Shown here: positions 51,133-62,305 of the stretch, one piece after another
Layout: every line of letters starts with the position of its first letter
How positions within the stretch are numbered: position 1 is the first letter of the stretch
DNA from: Blastobasis lacticolella
Taxonomy: Eukaryota; Arthropoda; Insecta; Lepidoptera; Blastobasidae
Direction: 5' to 3'
NCBI GenBank assembly: GCA_905147135.1
Contig: LR990044.1
Span: 19,165,622-19,229,621 of the forward strand
Length of the DNA stretch: 64,000 nt
Notes under the pieces: model-generated
What the model was told of the DNA's origin: nothing
Database searches by the model: none
What the model saw: only the letters and a program-made list of their open reading frames with translations
Translations under genes and position numbers: made by a program

Positions 51133-53599
51133 TATCTATGCATGCCGGACATCAAACAACCTCTAGTTAGTAAATAAAGAAGAAATTAAATTGCAAATAG
51201 CAATGTCAATAACAAGTCATTTATATTGAAATTCCGAAATGCAGGAAAGGTCAAGTCGAAATAAAATGTCTGTTAGAAACAAAGAAGTTTACAAGTTAAG
51301 ATGTTATTGTTTGTGTCTCTGTAGAACGTGGGCAGTACACGTGGATTGAAAATGGCGACTTGACTTGACATTCTTCGACAAAATATCGCTATCTTATACT
51401 AATTGGGAATTACAAATGTTGATAGCTACCTACATTTTAATTAGACCAGCCTGGCATTTTACCGCCATCTTCATCTGTCAATGACTTCTGAATTGTAACA
51501 ATGTATGTAATTAAGGCTTAGAATTAAATTGCTGTTGGATATCCTATAAATAAACAAATAAATCTTCCCTTGTCACCTGGTATTCATTAAAGTTATTTAA
51601 AAAAGAACGTCACCGACAGTTTTGCTATTGATCAGCTAAAACTGTCGGTGGGTCCAGTCACAAGCGCGTACCCCATTATGTATGTATGTACGTGCGTGCA
51701 TCCACCCCAGACCACAATGGATAGGACTGGGCATGAATATGCGCTCTAACCCTTCAGGTCCACGCGGCAATTATTCAAACAGAATAGTTTAACAGAAAGG
51801 ATTGTGCGCTTTGCTTTGCACCGGACAAAATGGCGGAACTACAAAACTTGACACAGGAATTTCAAGCGTATAACAGAGGGTAAAGCGTTGGGTTTTGTGT
51901 GAAAGGAAGGGGGTTAGGTTAGAATTTTTGGCGCCAACTGGAAGGGTACGAAATTTCCGTATATTTAGAATATTTATACATTAGTCCGGAATGGTTGGGA
52001 GACCCGGATGAGGTCTGTAAGTACATAATAGGCGTCGGTGATTTAGTGCGGTGCAAACGGAGATTTCGCCGGAATTAGTCCGGTAGGTACCCGCCCGCCG
52101 CCATTTTGATTACGCTCCCGTTGTTTGCCGCCAAAAGTAATGTATTTGTTGATATCTTCGCTAATGGGTTGATACGCGTATAGACTCGGATTTGAAACTA
52201 TAGTAGATAATACAGTTTTTTTTGATAAGGCGGACTCCATATGCAAATATCTTCGCTTTAAAAAAAAAGACTGTCCTCGTGTTTTGGTAAAATAGAGTTA
52301 ATTTGATGTCTTGGGGCTACATCACTCACTTTTCTCTATTAATCCAGTGTTATTAGAAGCACGTCATACAAGTGACAACCCTGACTAGGGGCAATGCTGT
52401 TAAACAGCCATCTTTCCCTTAGCACATAACAGAGAAAAGTAAAGTAAAGTAAAACACATTTATGAGTGATCAATGTAGCCCGTGCATATCAAAGTAACCC
52501 CATTTTACAGTAGGGATCTGTCTTACAGTCAATGTACTTAAACGCATTCAACGTACTTAAGACAATATACTTTAAATGCATTCAATAAATACAGCGGGAT
52601 TTAAGATTTGTATTGAAATATTAAATACCGTGCAACTTTGAAACTGTATATTTAACTAAACTCTGACAAACCAAAGATATAGATAGAAGTTTCAACAAAT
52701 TTTAATTGGCTTTGATTGATTAATATTGTAATGATGATCAAACTTCGCAGGTATGGAGATGCCTTCTTTCGTTAATTGACCTATACACGCATACATATAG
52801 TATACAATAGTCATGTAAAAATGTGTAACAAATCATCCCTAACGACCGGTTCTATCGAGATGGGTCATCTAAATGATTCAAATGAGGTGTGACCATAGGT
52901 CAATTGGTCATGACCTGTCGTGATCTCTGTATGGATGCTGCGACGAGCCCACCGTGTTATTGAAAACCTGATGTGAATGGTCAAAAGGTTAAAATATTTT
53001 AGGGATGCTGGAAAAATGTGGTCAAGTCTTGTTAGGGTTGACAGAAAGATGAAGGGTCAGTAAACCTCAATTTATTGACCCTTAGTAAAACGTTTAGGGT
53101 GTTACAATATATTGAACTTAATGTCAATTATGTTAAACTGTTTTAGCTGTGTGGATTGAATGTTTCATTGAATGACTGATTGATATATTCTATAAAATAC
53201 TACAAAAAATTTATATAGGCACATTTAATGTTCAGAAAATGTTTTAGGGGATCTACTTCTCTTTTTTATTACAGGGAATCATTTTCCTTTATTCACCAGA
53301 AATGATGTTCAATTTGTTTATGTTGTTTTCTATTTTTATCTGATTTCGTTTGAACCTTACTGATTGGTGACGATATTTTAATGGCTCCGTCGAAATAAAT
53401 GGGGCCTTTATCTATTTCAGGCAACTGAGGCCATACTTATTTGGGCACATTCTAAGAAATTAAGCAATTATTTCACTAATTACTTTTTGTTTCTTTCTTA
53501 TAACGAAAATAGTGGGATGGAAAAGACAAAACATATTAATAAATATTTATAAAAAATATATTTAGTACTTATTTATGTAAAGTATCCACACCGCCTTTT
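51133..53599. other. Unclassified, apparently low-repeat stretch
   Basis: Contains a perfect 13-bp hairpin at 51611-51650 (CACCGACAGTTTT / AAAACTGTCGGTG), a short C-family trace at 51447-51480 (GGCATTTTACCGCCATCTTC), a GC-richer unique block at 52040-52130 and an (AAAGT)n microsatellite at 52437-52455. No gene. Confidence 0.45.
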
Positions 53600-53619
53600 T
53601 CGCTCACACTTTTTTTTTA

Positions 53620-53700
53620 GTAGATAAGGCTACTTTAGCTTTAAGTCCGCCAATGTATCTTTAGTGCATAAATTTTCAATAAAAAAATAAAAATAAAAGA
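53620..53700 (+). mobile_element. LINE 3' end, jockey-like
   Basis: GATAAGGCTACTTTAGCTTT, AAGTCCGCCAATGTATC and an (AAATAAA)-type tail resemble 6530-6621. Confidence 0.5.
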
Positions 53701-53794
53701 ACACCTCTTACCTCTATTCATCTGCAAATAAAAGTTAATGGGTCTTAAATTAGTTTCAATTAAAAATAACTTTTTTTTATAATGGGGTATTTGA

Positions 53795-53882
53795 CCGCCA
53801 CTTCACCTGGTGGGAAGTGATGCTGTGGCCGATGATGGAGCATACCTGTCTAGGAACAGCCTATTTACTCTATATAGTCTTT
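53795..53882 (-). mobile_element. LINE family C 3' end
   Basis: GGGTATTTGACCGCCACTTC, ACCTGGTGGGAAGTGATGC and GATGGAGCATACCTGTCTAG are complements of the C-family sequence at 16230-16320. Confidence 0.7.
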
Positions 53883-53884
53883 TA

Positions 53885-54632
53885 TTTTCCTGACAAAACT
53901 AATATTCTCAAAATAAAACTTATACCCAAGCCGCTCATAGCCATACGAGACACCTAGTATTCCTCTATACACATTATTAAATGGCCAGAAAACTTGCTAG
54001 TTGCATATGCACCCATATAATTTAAAAATAACTTTTCCCGGCAAAACGAATACTCTTAAAATCAAACTTATACCCAAGCCGCTCATAGCCATACGAGACA
54101 CGTAGTATTCCTCTATCATCATCATCATCATCACATCCCATAACAGTCCACTGCAGAACTTAGGGCCTCTCCCACGAAAGGGAAGGTTATTGCCATAATC
54201 TTCACCTACTTATTTAATTTTCTATGATCTCCACGCTTGGCAGGCGGGTTGGAGATCGCAGTGTTGTTTATAAAACAATGGAAAACGCTGCTGCCCATTT
54301 TCTAGCCTACGGAGACCCTAGATCTTTTGCCTTGGAAATATTAGTCGCCTTGTACGACACCCACAAGTGTAAGGGGTTGGTGCTATTCTACTCTGCCGGA
54401 CACCACACGGCCTAGTATTCCTCTATACACATGAATAAATGGCCAGGAAACTTGCTAATTTCATATGCACCCATGTCATTTAAAATAATAATAACTTTTC
54501 GGCCAAAACGAACACTCAAAATCAAACCTATACCTAAGCCACTCATAGCTCCATACAAGACACCCAGTATTCGAATATACACATGAATAAATGGCCAGGA
54601 AACTTGCTAATTGAATATACACCCATGTAATT
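53885..54632. repeat. Three-unit ~148-bp tandem array, interrupted
   Basis: Units begin near CCTGACAAAAC (53890), CCGGCAAAACGAATAC (54038) and CGGCCAAAACGAACAC (54500). Shared blocks: CAAACTTATACCCAAGCCGC, TCATAGCCATACGAGACAC, AGTATTCCTCTATACACAT, AAATGGCCAGGAAACTTGC and ATGCACCCAT. Unit 2 is interrupted at its TAGTATTCCTCTA by the family-H element 54116-54412. Confidence 0.9.
54116..54412 (-). mobile_element. SINE-like family H, 297 bp, 13-bp target duplication
   Basis: Flanked by TAGTATTCCTCTA (54103-54115 and 54413-54425), which is part of the tandem unit. On the minus strand it starts GGCCGTGTGGTGTCCGGCAG and ends CTGCAGTGGACTGTTATGGG then (GATGAT)n. A 40-bp AT-rich interior segment (54205-54228) is extra relative to other copies. 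Younger than the array it splits. Confidence 0.95.
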
Positions 54633-54774
54633 TGCGTCTGACGCTGAGACTGGGACTTTTCATCTTATGCTGGTATATGCACCGATATAGTGACGGAAAG
54701 TTAGATGTCGTTATGGCCAACAGAGTTTAGTATTCAGGTTGTGAGTGTTAATCAAATACGACCCATGCAACTGC

Positions 54775-54870
54775 GTCGAAATATCGAGGTAAAAACAATA
54801 CTAACCGTGGTAACAAACCCGGTAATATGTGTAGTGAATAACCACGAAAGTCTTAAACCTATATTGCTTA
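54775..54870 (+). repeat. Repeat L, copy 2
   Basis: AACCGTGGTAACAAACCCGG, TAATATGTGTAGTGAATAAC and CACGAAAGTCTTAAACC. Shares both blocks with 23845-23945 but with them in continuous order. Confidence 0.6.
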
Positions 54871-55580
54871 TCAAATAGCCTGACAGCTGCCTAATATACC
54901 TGGGACTCTTTTTCAAACAGTTTTCCATTATGATTTACGGCATAATAAATTTAATATTTGGATACATGCCGCTGAATTTACCTAGTTTTGAAGCGTTCGC
55001 TTACGTTGTTGCTACTGTAAATAGAAAAATATTGGACTTTTTATTCCGAAAATCACAATTGAACCTCGTTACAAGTTATGACTTGTATCTTGAAAAACCG
55101 TAAAAACCGCGTTAGCTATACAATGGGCCAGAAAATTTCACATTTGGTAGCCGGCTACGGCAAATATTTTTTTGAAATATTTCTTGGAATCGGATTTTAT
55201 ATTGTCAAGAAACCTTATTTGTAAAGTGTTCTTCGCTTATCATTATACAAAATACAAAATAAGGACCTAATTTTATAAAAGAAGCAGATTACTACTACTT
55301 AAGATAATGCTTTTTTTTATTAAGTATTGTGTCGTGGTGTCTTGTGGCAATAAATGTTATTACTCTTATTTGTTATCAAACTTTGACATACCTACATCCA
55401 AAACACAAAGCGATAAGCCTGCCATTGCCGATAAATTTATATTTAGTGAACAAAAAAGTATATCTACTATTAACTGATGTAAAAAGAACGCACAAGAATC
55501 GCACAAACGCATCCCTGAGTAGAAAAAAGGGCACAAAAGCTTCTCGGAACAGATTTAAATTTCAAACGGACCAGAAGTTA
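54871..55580. other. Unclassified AT-rich stretch
   Basis: The plus-strand frame 55329-55610 runs into the duplicated segment and has no domain I recognise. No repeat assigned. Confidence 0.4.
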
Positions 55581-56255
55581 CTGCAAAGCAACCGTCTGTC
55601 CGCTAATTGAGAAGGAAGCCTTGGATACCCCGTAATAGGTCATGAGTGCTGCATAAAATGTCTGGAGTATTTTTCATTGCGGTGAACTAGACTGTCTAGT
55701 CGGGTACAGGGCTGAACTTATTGGAACAGAAGGTCACGAAGGTGTAGCTTTGGGATAATTTCGAATGAACTGCGATGACTGCTTACCATCAGGCAGGCGC
55801 AAGCTTGTTTGCCACCTTAGCGGAATAAAAAAATATTTTTTAATAAAAATTTGATGTAGGCAAAAATTTTTTTGGATCATTTTGTCTAGGAGGTATGACT
55901 ATTATAGTCAAATATATTTATTCTAAAAACCTGTTTGTTTATCCTTATTTCAAGTCCAAATTAAGTCTTACTAAGAAAATTTAATATTATCTATTTATTT
56001 ATACCAAGAGTTGACTGGTTTAAAAGGTTTTGGAGCAGAAGGTACTGCAAAGCAACCGTCTGTCCGTTAATTGAGAAGCCGTATTAGGTCATGAGTGCTG
56101 CATAAAATTTCTGGAGAATTTTTCATTGCGGTGAACTAGACTGTCTAGTCGGGTACAGGGCTGAACTTATTGGAATAGAAAGTCGCTGAACTTATTGGTG
56201 TCGAAGGTGACCAAAGTGTAGATGCTGCGAGTATTTCTTTGGGATCGTTTCGAAT
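55581..56255. repeat. Direct duplication with 464-bp period
   Basis: 55581-55771 and 56045-56255 share CTGCAAAGCAACCGTCTGTC, TAGGTCATGAGTGCTGCATA, TTTTTCATTGCGGTGAACTA, GACTGTCTAGTCGGGTACAG and GGCTGAACTTATTGGAA. Each copy has its own small indels. A family-A LINE tail (55766-55838) lies immediately after the first copy. Confidence 0.85.
55766..55838 (+). mobile_element. LINE 3' end, family A
   Basis: GATGACTGCTTACCATCAGG, CAGGCGCAAGCTTGTTTGCC, ACCTTAGCGGAAT and poly(A) near 55828-55834. It joins directly to the duplicated unit at its AATGAA. Confidence 0.85.
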
Positions 56256-56336
56256 GAAATCTACGTAGGTCTAAACTTTATTTTAGATCCTTTTGATTAG
56301 ATTTTTTTTTTTTATTATGAGCTTATATACAAATAT

Positions 56337-56395
56337 TTTAAATCGGCCACATCGTCACTTACCACCAGATCAGATGGCGCTCAAATACGGCTAGT
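56337..56395 (+). mobile_element. LINE family C 3' fragment
   Basis: AATCGGCCACATCGTCACTT, ACCACCAGATCAGATGGCGC and TCAAATACGG match the C-family 3' end. Confidence 0.55.
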
Positions 56396-57199
56396 CCAAT
56401 TGTAATTGACAGATTATACGATTTGCTAAACTAAGAAAAATAAATTCCAGTAAAAGCACCATGTAAATCGTTATTTATTAATTTGCTAAAAAACTAAAAA
56501 ACATTATTTATATAAGAGAAATCAATTTACAAACCACCTAACGCATCCATAACCCTAGTGTTGTCTCAACGCGTACCTAAGCCCAAACCAAAGCACTACG
56601 CCTCGGCCGCCCAACCAGAACAAACTTGCGGCAAACTTTCTTCAACTCCTACAATTCATTCCCAAGTTCAGCCCTGCGCGTTGGCCGTCCCTTCCCCGCC
56701 CCCCGCTCCTCGCCACCCTAGTTTCCGAATTAATTGCAATCAAAAGGAAGGACACGAGTAGTCCGCCTAGCCGAACTCCGAAAGCCATGTTGAAAATTTG
56801 CCCGTCCCCCGCCTCCCGGACCCCTCGGATCCCCGTTTGCTTGTTGTTGTCATTTGGCAGTGTGTGCGTGCGACGCAGTGCCGGCCGTCCATTTTGCAAG
56901 GCACGGCACGGACATTCGGGATTAGTGCGGGATGTATGTGGATCGTTGAGGAGGTGGGGGGAAGTTGAGGGAGTTTTTGTGTCACATGTATGGTTTGGAT
57001 ATTGATTTTTTTAAGGCATAGGATTTAATCGGGAATGAGAAAGTTTATAATAATTTCGAGATAGGGATTAAAGAAATTAATTAATTTATCATCGTCATTA
57101 AATCCCTTCTTCCACCACTGTCCACTTTAGGTAATATTTGACACAATAATTACCTACAATTTGCGCAAATATAACAACAACTCTTTTTATTGTTTACAG
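56396..57199. other. GC-rich, apparently single-copy stretch
   Basis: 56560-56960 is markedly GC-rich compared with the flanks, open in several frames on both strands with no known domain. It precedes the candidate exon at 57200. It could be a conserved non-coding or promoter-type region, but no specific factor site is identified. Confidence 0.4.
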
Positions 57200-57275
57200 G
57201 AAACCAGTACCTGCAGTGGCAGAAAAAAGAAAGAGAAATAAATTGAAGATAGGAAAACATCTAAAAGATACTTGA
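57200..57275 (+). CDS. Possible 3'-terminal exon, unassigned
   Basis: A strong acceptor context, CTCTTTTTATTGTTTACAG, ends at 57199, with TAACAAC as a possible branch region. After it, one frame reads KPVPAVAEKRKRNKLKIGKH and ends LKDT at a TGA (57273-57275). The two other frames stop within about 45 bases. AATAAA occurs at about 57237 but lies inside the coding part, too early for a normal poly(A) signal. The peptide is basic and not recognised. Splice-like motifs are frequent by chance, so this is weak. Confidence 0.2.
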
Positions 57276-57928
57276 AGAAAAATCAGTATTACGTCAACGC
57301 ATTGACGAGCGAAAGAAGTTGCTAGCAATCTAACAGCCTGAAATGTTCTAACGAAGATCATGTTTAAAGACCGACTAAACTACATATTCATCCAAATCAG
57401 TTCAGCTACAGTCGAACTACCTGACCCTAAATGTCGCATAAAAGATATTTCGAAAAATAACTTTTGGTATAGGTATAATTCAGAATCAGCGTCAAATCTA
57501 CATTGACCATAATCGAAGTAAAATCTCGGACTCGTTCGGGCGTTTCAAACGCGACCCACTCGAAAGGCACAGGTAAAACTAACCACCCCGCACCGTTCAA
57601 ATACCAGGAAAGCATACACAACTCTCATATAGGATTCTGTGAAACTACATTAATATTTCAGGCGTCGGGCCCAAGTTTTGGTCCTTTCTAAACAGCCCTT
57701 GGTCTTCTAAAGTTATTCCAACTTTGTTCCAGAGTGGGGAGGGGGATGTGTGGCCTTATCTTTGAGGGGCTATCGGGTGGAGGAGGTACTAATTTTTACA
57801 CAATATTCCAAGGCCCAAGGATTTTATTGATAGAATTTTAAGTATCGAAGACATTTGTAAGAACATGAAAATAAAACAAAAAAAAATTTATGTAGACATG
57901 GTTTGTAATTATACCATTAATAAACCTT
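57276..57928. other. Unclassified stretch
   Basis: Unique sequence, including a GC-richer patch at 57720-57790. No gene or repeat assigned. Confidence 0.4.
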
Positions 57929-58030
57929 GCACCAGATTCTTAAACGCATTTAAGCTGATACTTAAACAAAAAACTCCATACAATAAAACGTTAAACGCCA
58001 TGTTAATGTGTTTAAGAATTTAGTGCAATC
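57929..58030. mobile_element. MITE Q
   Basis: TTGCACCAGATTCTTAAACG at left is the imperfect inverse of GTGTTTAAGAATTTAGTGCA at right. The interior has AACGTTAAACGCCATG. MITE ends of the form TTGCACxA...TTAA recur weakly at 3808-4040 and 38230. No ORF. Confidence 0.65.
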
Positions 58031-58254
58031 GGGGCTAAGTCGTATTCAATAGATGAGGACAAAATAAATTAGTATTTCTTATGAAAAAAACAGTACAAAC
58101 CGAAACCGAAGGTAAAAAATATGTGCATTTTATTTTCAATTATAATTACAGACGCGACAGCCTATTTGAGTTCGCACTGACATCCACTATTCCTGCATTG
58201 ACGTACCTTTGTGTGTAAACAATAGTTTATTCCGCTCTACTTTCCTTTTTTGTA

Positions 58255-58325
58255 AATTCAATTTTTAATTCTTTTGTATGTGTATTTGGGCCAAATAAAG
58301 ATTTGTCTATGTCTATGTCTATTTT
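58255..58325 (+). mobile_element. LINE 3' tail with (TCTATG)n end
   Basis: TTGGGCCAAATAAAGATTTG followed by TCTATGTCTATGTCTAT is a tandem-tail non-LTR terminus. Upstream coding part not recognised. Confidence 0.55.
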
Positions 58326-58879
58326 TGTCAATAAACCTCACCACCATAATCCGTTCATCTAAACAACGTGTTCAACAAGATGCTATCAACCACTAATTTC
58401 CCCATAATCACTACAACCCTAATGCCTACACGATCCCAAGTACACTCGACCTCGTATATCACGTTATGTACAGTCGGATAAATAAACAAAACAGCCAATC
58501 CGAAGTCAAATTGCAATAACAGAACATATTGTTAGTTAGCTGTTCAGGGCCGATATTATCTTTCTACTCGCCTAGTACAAGCCCGATACCACTCTTAGCT
58601 AGTGGCTTTTAGGCAAGGGTGACCATGGTTTGATTTTCGAAAATATTCCGTATCAGAAATATATTTTGTAATAAATACGTCTGTCATTGATTTATTTAGC
58701 AATGTGAAATATTAAATTCTTTATATCACAAATCAATTTTTTATTTACCTTTAACTAATCTATATCAAAATTGTAAAAATACATTGTTTTGGTACAAATA
58801 TGAAATAAATATAATATTTAACAGATTTCTAATATTTCCAATTTTATTAACTCGGCCATGAAAAATCCTCTTGATGTAA
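58326..58879. other. Unclassified stretch
   Basis: AT-rich unique sequence with no gene or shared repeat. Confidence 0.4.
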
Positions 58880-59012
58880 ACTACATATTATAGATTAAAA
58901 CCCTTTTATATACTAGTTCCACTAAATATATTATATTTAGTGGAATTAGTGTATAAAAGGGTTTTAATCTATAATATAATTGAGTTCCATCATGAATGCA
59001 CAACACAAAGTA
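58880..59012. mobile_element. Palindromic MITE, family M3, copy 3
   Basis: 58888-58928 and 58934-58974 are 41-bp inverted repeats with two mismatches and a 5-base loop. The arm begins TTATAGATTAAAACCCTTTT. GAGTTCCATCATGAATGCAC at 58982-59001 is the complement of the leading segment of the M3 copies at 16738 and 21288, linking the three. Compared with those, the interior is lost, leaving an almost pure hairpin. Confidence 0.85.
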
Positions 59013-60140
59013 TCAACTACTTAAACTACATATTATACCTATATGTAACAAAATGTAAATGACTAAATTATTTACCCATAAAAATTGTAAGAAGTGCCGA
59101 AATCTGATCCTTGCTCAATAAAATATTTACTACTAACATATCCCTCAATAGACCACTCATCCTGGCCGCCCTACTGCTCGTGTGTACGTGGCAGAGTCGA
59201 GGAGCCGGCGAGATTTTGACCAATTTATAGCGTGCCAAGCGGAAAGATAAGCTAATGCGGCTTAGAAGGGGCCGTATCGGAAAACTAATTCGGCGCAAGT
59301 GCGAGCTGAGGCCCTTACTTGAGGCCCCTCGGCTTGCACTTAATGAGACAGGTATGAATTCCTTGAGCAATAATTGGCGTGCACCGAAGGGTAAGGCGAG
59401 AAGGATTATGATTTGGGATTGATCAATGTTTGGATATTGTAATATTTTCTTGTCAAGAATAATGTATTTTGTTACTGAACGTTACAAATGTCTGAATTTT
59501 GAAATTGGTTCATACGTAAATTAATGAACATGAACATTGTTTTCCTGGAATATCTGTTGGGTCCGGTGGCACATATCTCTTCTTCAATCTAACAAAACCT
59601 TTTTCTAAGACTTCATAAACTTTTCTGCGTCATCGTGTGATAATGATTTTGAATATATTTGAAAATATATTCAAAACTAGGATTTCTAACTTCATTCTGG
59701 ATAAAGTTGATTTTTTCGTTGGAGTTTATCGGCTGCATTACGATATATAGACGAATTTTGTTTGAAGTGACGCTTTATTCGTGTAATATCGCTTGGGGTA
59801 GTGTTATCATCTGACCGATCATAAATTTGATTGAATTTTGTCTCTCCTGTGTCCTTATATCATATTTATCCGATAAACACTCGTCCGTCAACTATTTATA
59901 TTGTCTTGAGACAAGACGTGAGCAGTGGTATAAAACCGAATTATACGTTTCGCAATATTTTTTGTTCTTGTCGTTTTAGAAATGGAACAGGAGTAACTAC
60001 AGTCATAAGTTGATCGACAACTACTCGTTAACTTGAAGAGTCTACTAAGCTGTGATATTTTTATTAACTTCTCTATTTATATATTCACTACACATATGAT
60101 CGAGTTTTTTACCACGGTAAATATTGTTTTTCGTTGTATG
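59013..60140. other. Unclassified stretch
   Basis: Unique block 59100-59400 is GC-richer. TTTTGAATATATTT-G-AAAATATATTCAAAA near 59650-59680 is a short AT palindrome. No gene. Confidence 0.4.
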
Positions 60141-60494
60141 TATAATAATAATAAAAATCATCTTGGCGTTAATGTCCCGGTTTTGCTCGCGCACGAGGGC
60201 ACGAGGTTCGTCTAGACCAAGATCCAGGATCTGGCAGATCAGGTAATTACAGTGGAGCGACTGCCATCTGACCTCCGTGACCCTGCTACCAGGCGAACCT
60301 GACCAGATTGGATCATGGTTACACATTCAGTTGCCTTAATATGGAGGTTTTATCACGATGTTTTCCCTCACCATAAGAGCATCGGTTAATGTACATAGCT
60401 CAGAAAAGAGTTTGGTACATGGCCGCAGCGGGATTCAAACCCGGTACCTGTCGCTTACGAGTAGGATATACTCACCGCTAAGCCACCGACGCTC
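60141..60494 (-). mobile_element. SINE family 2, complete
   Basis: Begins (ATA)n then ATCATCTTGGCGTTAATGTC, has CTGACCTCCGTGACCCTGCT, TTGGATCATGGTTACACATT, CATCACGATGTTTTCCCTCA, and the head complement GGGATTCAAACCCGGTACCT, ending AAGCCACCGACGCTC. The B box carries one substitution (TTCAAAC). No clear target duplication. Confidence 0.95.
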
Positions 60495-60537
60495 AGATTA
60501 TATATACTCTTATATAATGAAATTTCTATTTTATATA

Positions 60538-60728
60538 AAGGATAAGGTAGCTAGCGCAATTATGGGCATGAGGCATTTCATCTTAGTCGTCACAGTGACA
60601 ACAAACCCGCGGTTCTGCATTTTTGTCGCCTGCAGCCAAAATGCATGAATCGTAGATGTTATGGGCCATAGTAACCGCTTACCTTCAGGTGGGCTGTCTG
60701 CTTGTTTGCCACTGCGTAGCATAAAAAA
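60538..60728 (+). mobile_element. Dispersed repeat G, copy with A-rich tail
   Basis: GATAAGGTAGCTAGCGCAAT through CAGGTGGGCTGTCTGCTTGT to GCGTAGCATAAAAAAG, nearly colinear with 9992-10186. It lies 43 bases after a complete SINE. The short open frame through it (60358-60648) starts inside the SINE and is not a gene. Confidence 0.75.
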
Positions 60729-62224
60729 GTTTATAATAATGCGCTTGATTTTGATCTAGGACAAACTACTTAGTTTGACACAACATGCTAAACTTAAAGC
60801 ACCACTTGAATCTCGTTATTATTATCTATCCTGAGTATAGGCATTAATCTTTCGACACTACTAGAATTCAAACCGAAAATGGTATTCATGATATTCATGC
60901 ATTCCGTCTACCCCGATCACCGACGCAATATTGTCAAAGACCATCGTCGAAATTAAAGAGCCTTTTAACATACCTTAGTTTATATAGCGCTTACTAATGA
61001 CTCGGAGGCACGCTTGGACCTCGAGGGGTGACCAGTGAGGGACGAAAACTTCCTAAAGGGTTACCCTAAAAGTGGGGATCCGACGCGATAATTAAGGCGG
61101 CGCGCAACCCTGGCAGGCGTACCTCAGGGTTCGACTTTCGGCCCTATGTACAAAAGGGTTAAGAGTGATAGTAAGATATGGAAACTCGGTGTGTTTGGTC
61201 CAATTTTATAGTCGGGGGTGGCAAATAATGAGAGGTTCGGGCACACGGAAAGTTCTCGCGAGTTGTTGATGGATGACACTCCAAGGGCCCATTGCCCTTC
61301 GGATGTTTTAAGTGGGTTGGGATAAGAAACGTCGGATGTCTAGTGAAATATGTCTAGGTCTGTTTGTTTCTCCTCTAATTAATATGTAAAGTTGGCGATA
61401 TTGCTTTGTTTGTTGGCTCAGTTGGTGTGTCGTTTATGGCGGTATTGGGAGTAATGATGGGTGATTCACTAGTGCGGTAATTCTAGAAGCCTGTGGAAGA
61501 TATATTACAATTATTGCAAAGTTTTCATTACATATTACCCTCATTATAATAAATAATCATGACTTCAAAACAATATATCTATACAACTATATACGGGAGA
61601 TTAAACCTGATTAATTTTAGTATTTTAGTGGCAGATACTTCTGTTTTACATACAATTTACAATGAGGCATCGGTGTCCAGACCTAATCCAAATTTTAGGC
61701 AGGTACAAAACTTAAACAAAATTCGATAGACTATTCTAAGTACCTATTGCGCAGTAGAAAGATACCAACGATAACCCGTATAAAAAGCCCCCAAATAAGT
61801 ACATAATAAAATAATGAGAACGTACATAACAACAGCTTTATAATAATGTAAAACGAGATGATTCCATCAAAAGCTCACTCGATGACTTGCAACTTGAAGC
61901 TTTGGCACCATATGTTGAGGGTTCCATTAGATACGCTAATCATCATAGTTACACCCACCCTTTCGTTATTGTGCAACTTTTACTAATGGCCTGTTATATT
62001 TTTAGTAAAGTTTGGAGATTATAAATATGTGGGTGGAACGAAAAGTAATAAATATTCGTATTGGTAAATTAATTTATGTCGTCGACTAGATGTATCCCTA
62101 TGAAGTAGGTATATACTTAGGTATCTATTGTTAGTAACAGTAATTAAAAAAGAAGATTTTGTAATTGAATTTTATTTAACAGTTTACTGTGCATAGGAAA
62201 TTCATAGGTAGAAATTATGTAGTA
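60729..62224. other. Unclassified, apparently single-copy stretch
   Basis: GC-richer unique block at 61000-61300, AT-rich elsewhere. No coding pattern or shared repeat. Such blocks could be non-coding regulatory DNA, but I see no specific evidence. Confidence 0.4.
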
Positions 62225-62305
62225 GGTAGTAAAAAAAAAATGGCACAACAGACACTACTTATTACTAAAAGAAATCTCTTCCAACAGGCCGTCGGAAGTG
62301 TGTTG
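62225..62305 (-). mobile_element. LINE 3' UTR, family J
   Basis: AAAAAATGGCACAACAGACA, CTACTTATTACTAAAAG and AAATCTCTTCCAACAGG match 1280-1340 in the same orientation. Confidence 0.6.

Noticed and set aside
56560..56960. CpG island marking a gene promoter
   Set aside because: GC-rich but with no start-site motif, no first exon and no recognised coding downstream. Some GC islands in this window are a dispersed repeat (M4), so composition alone is not evidence.
60420..60494. tRNA gene on the minus strand in SINE family 2
   Set aside because: Head of a complete SINE copy. The same head occurs in many copies with the same body.
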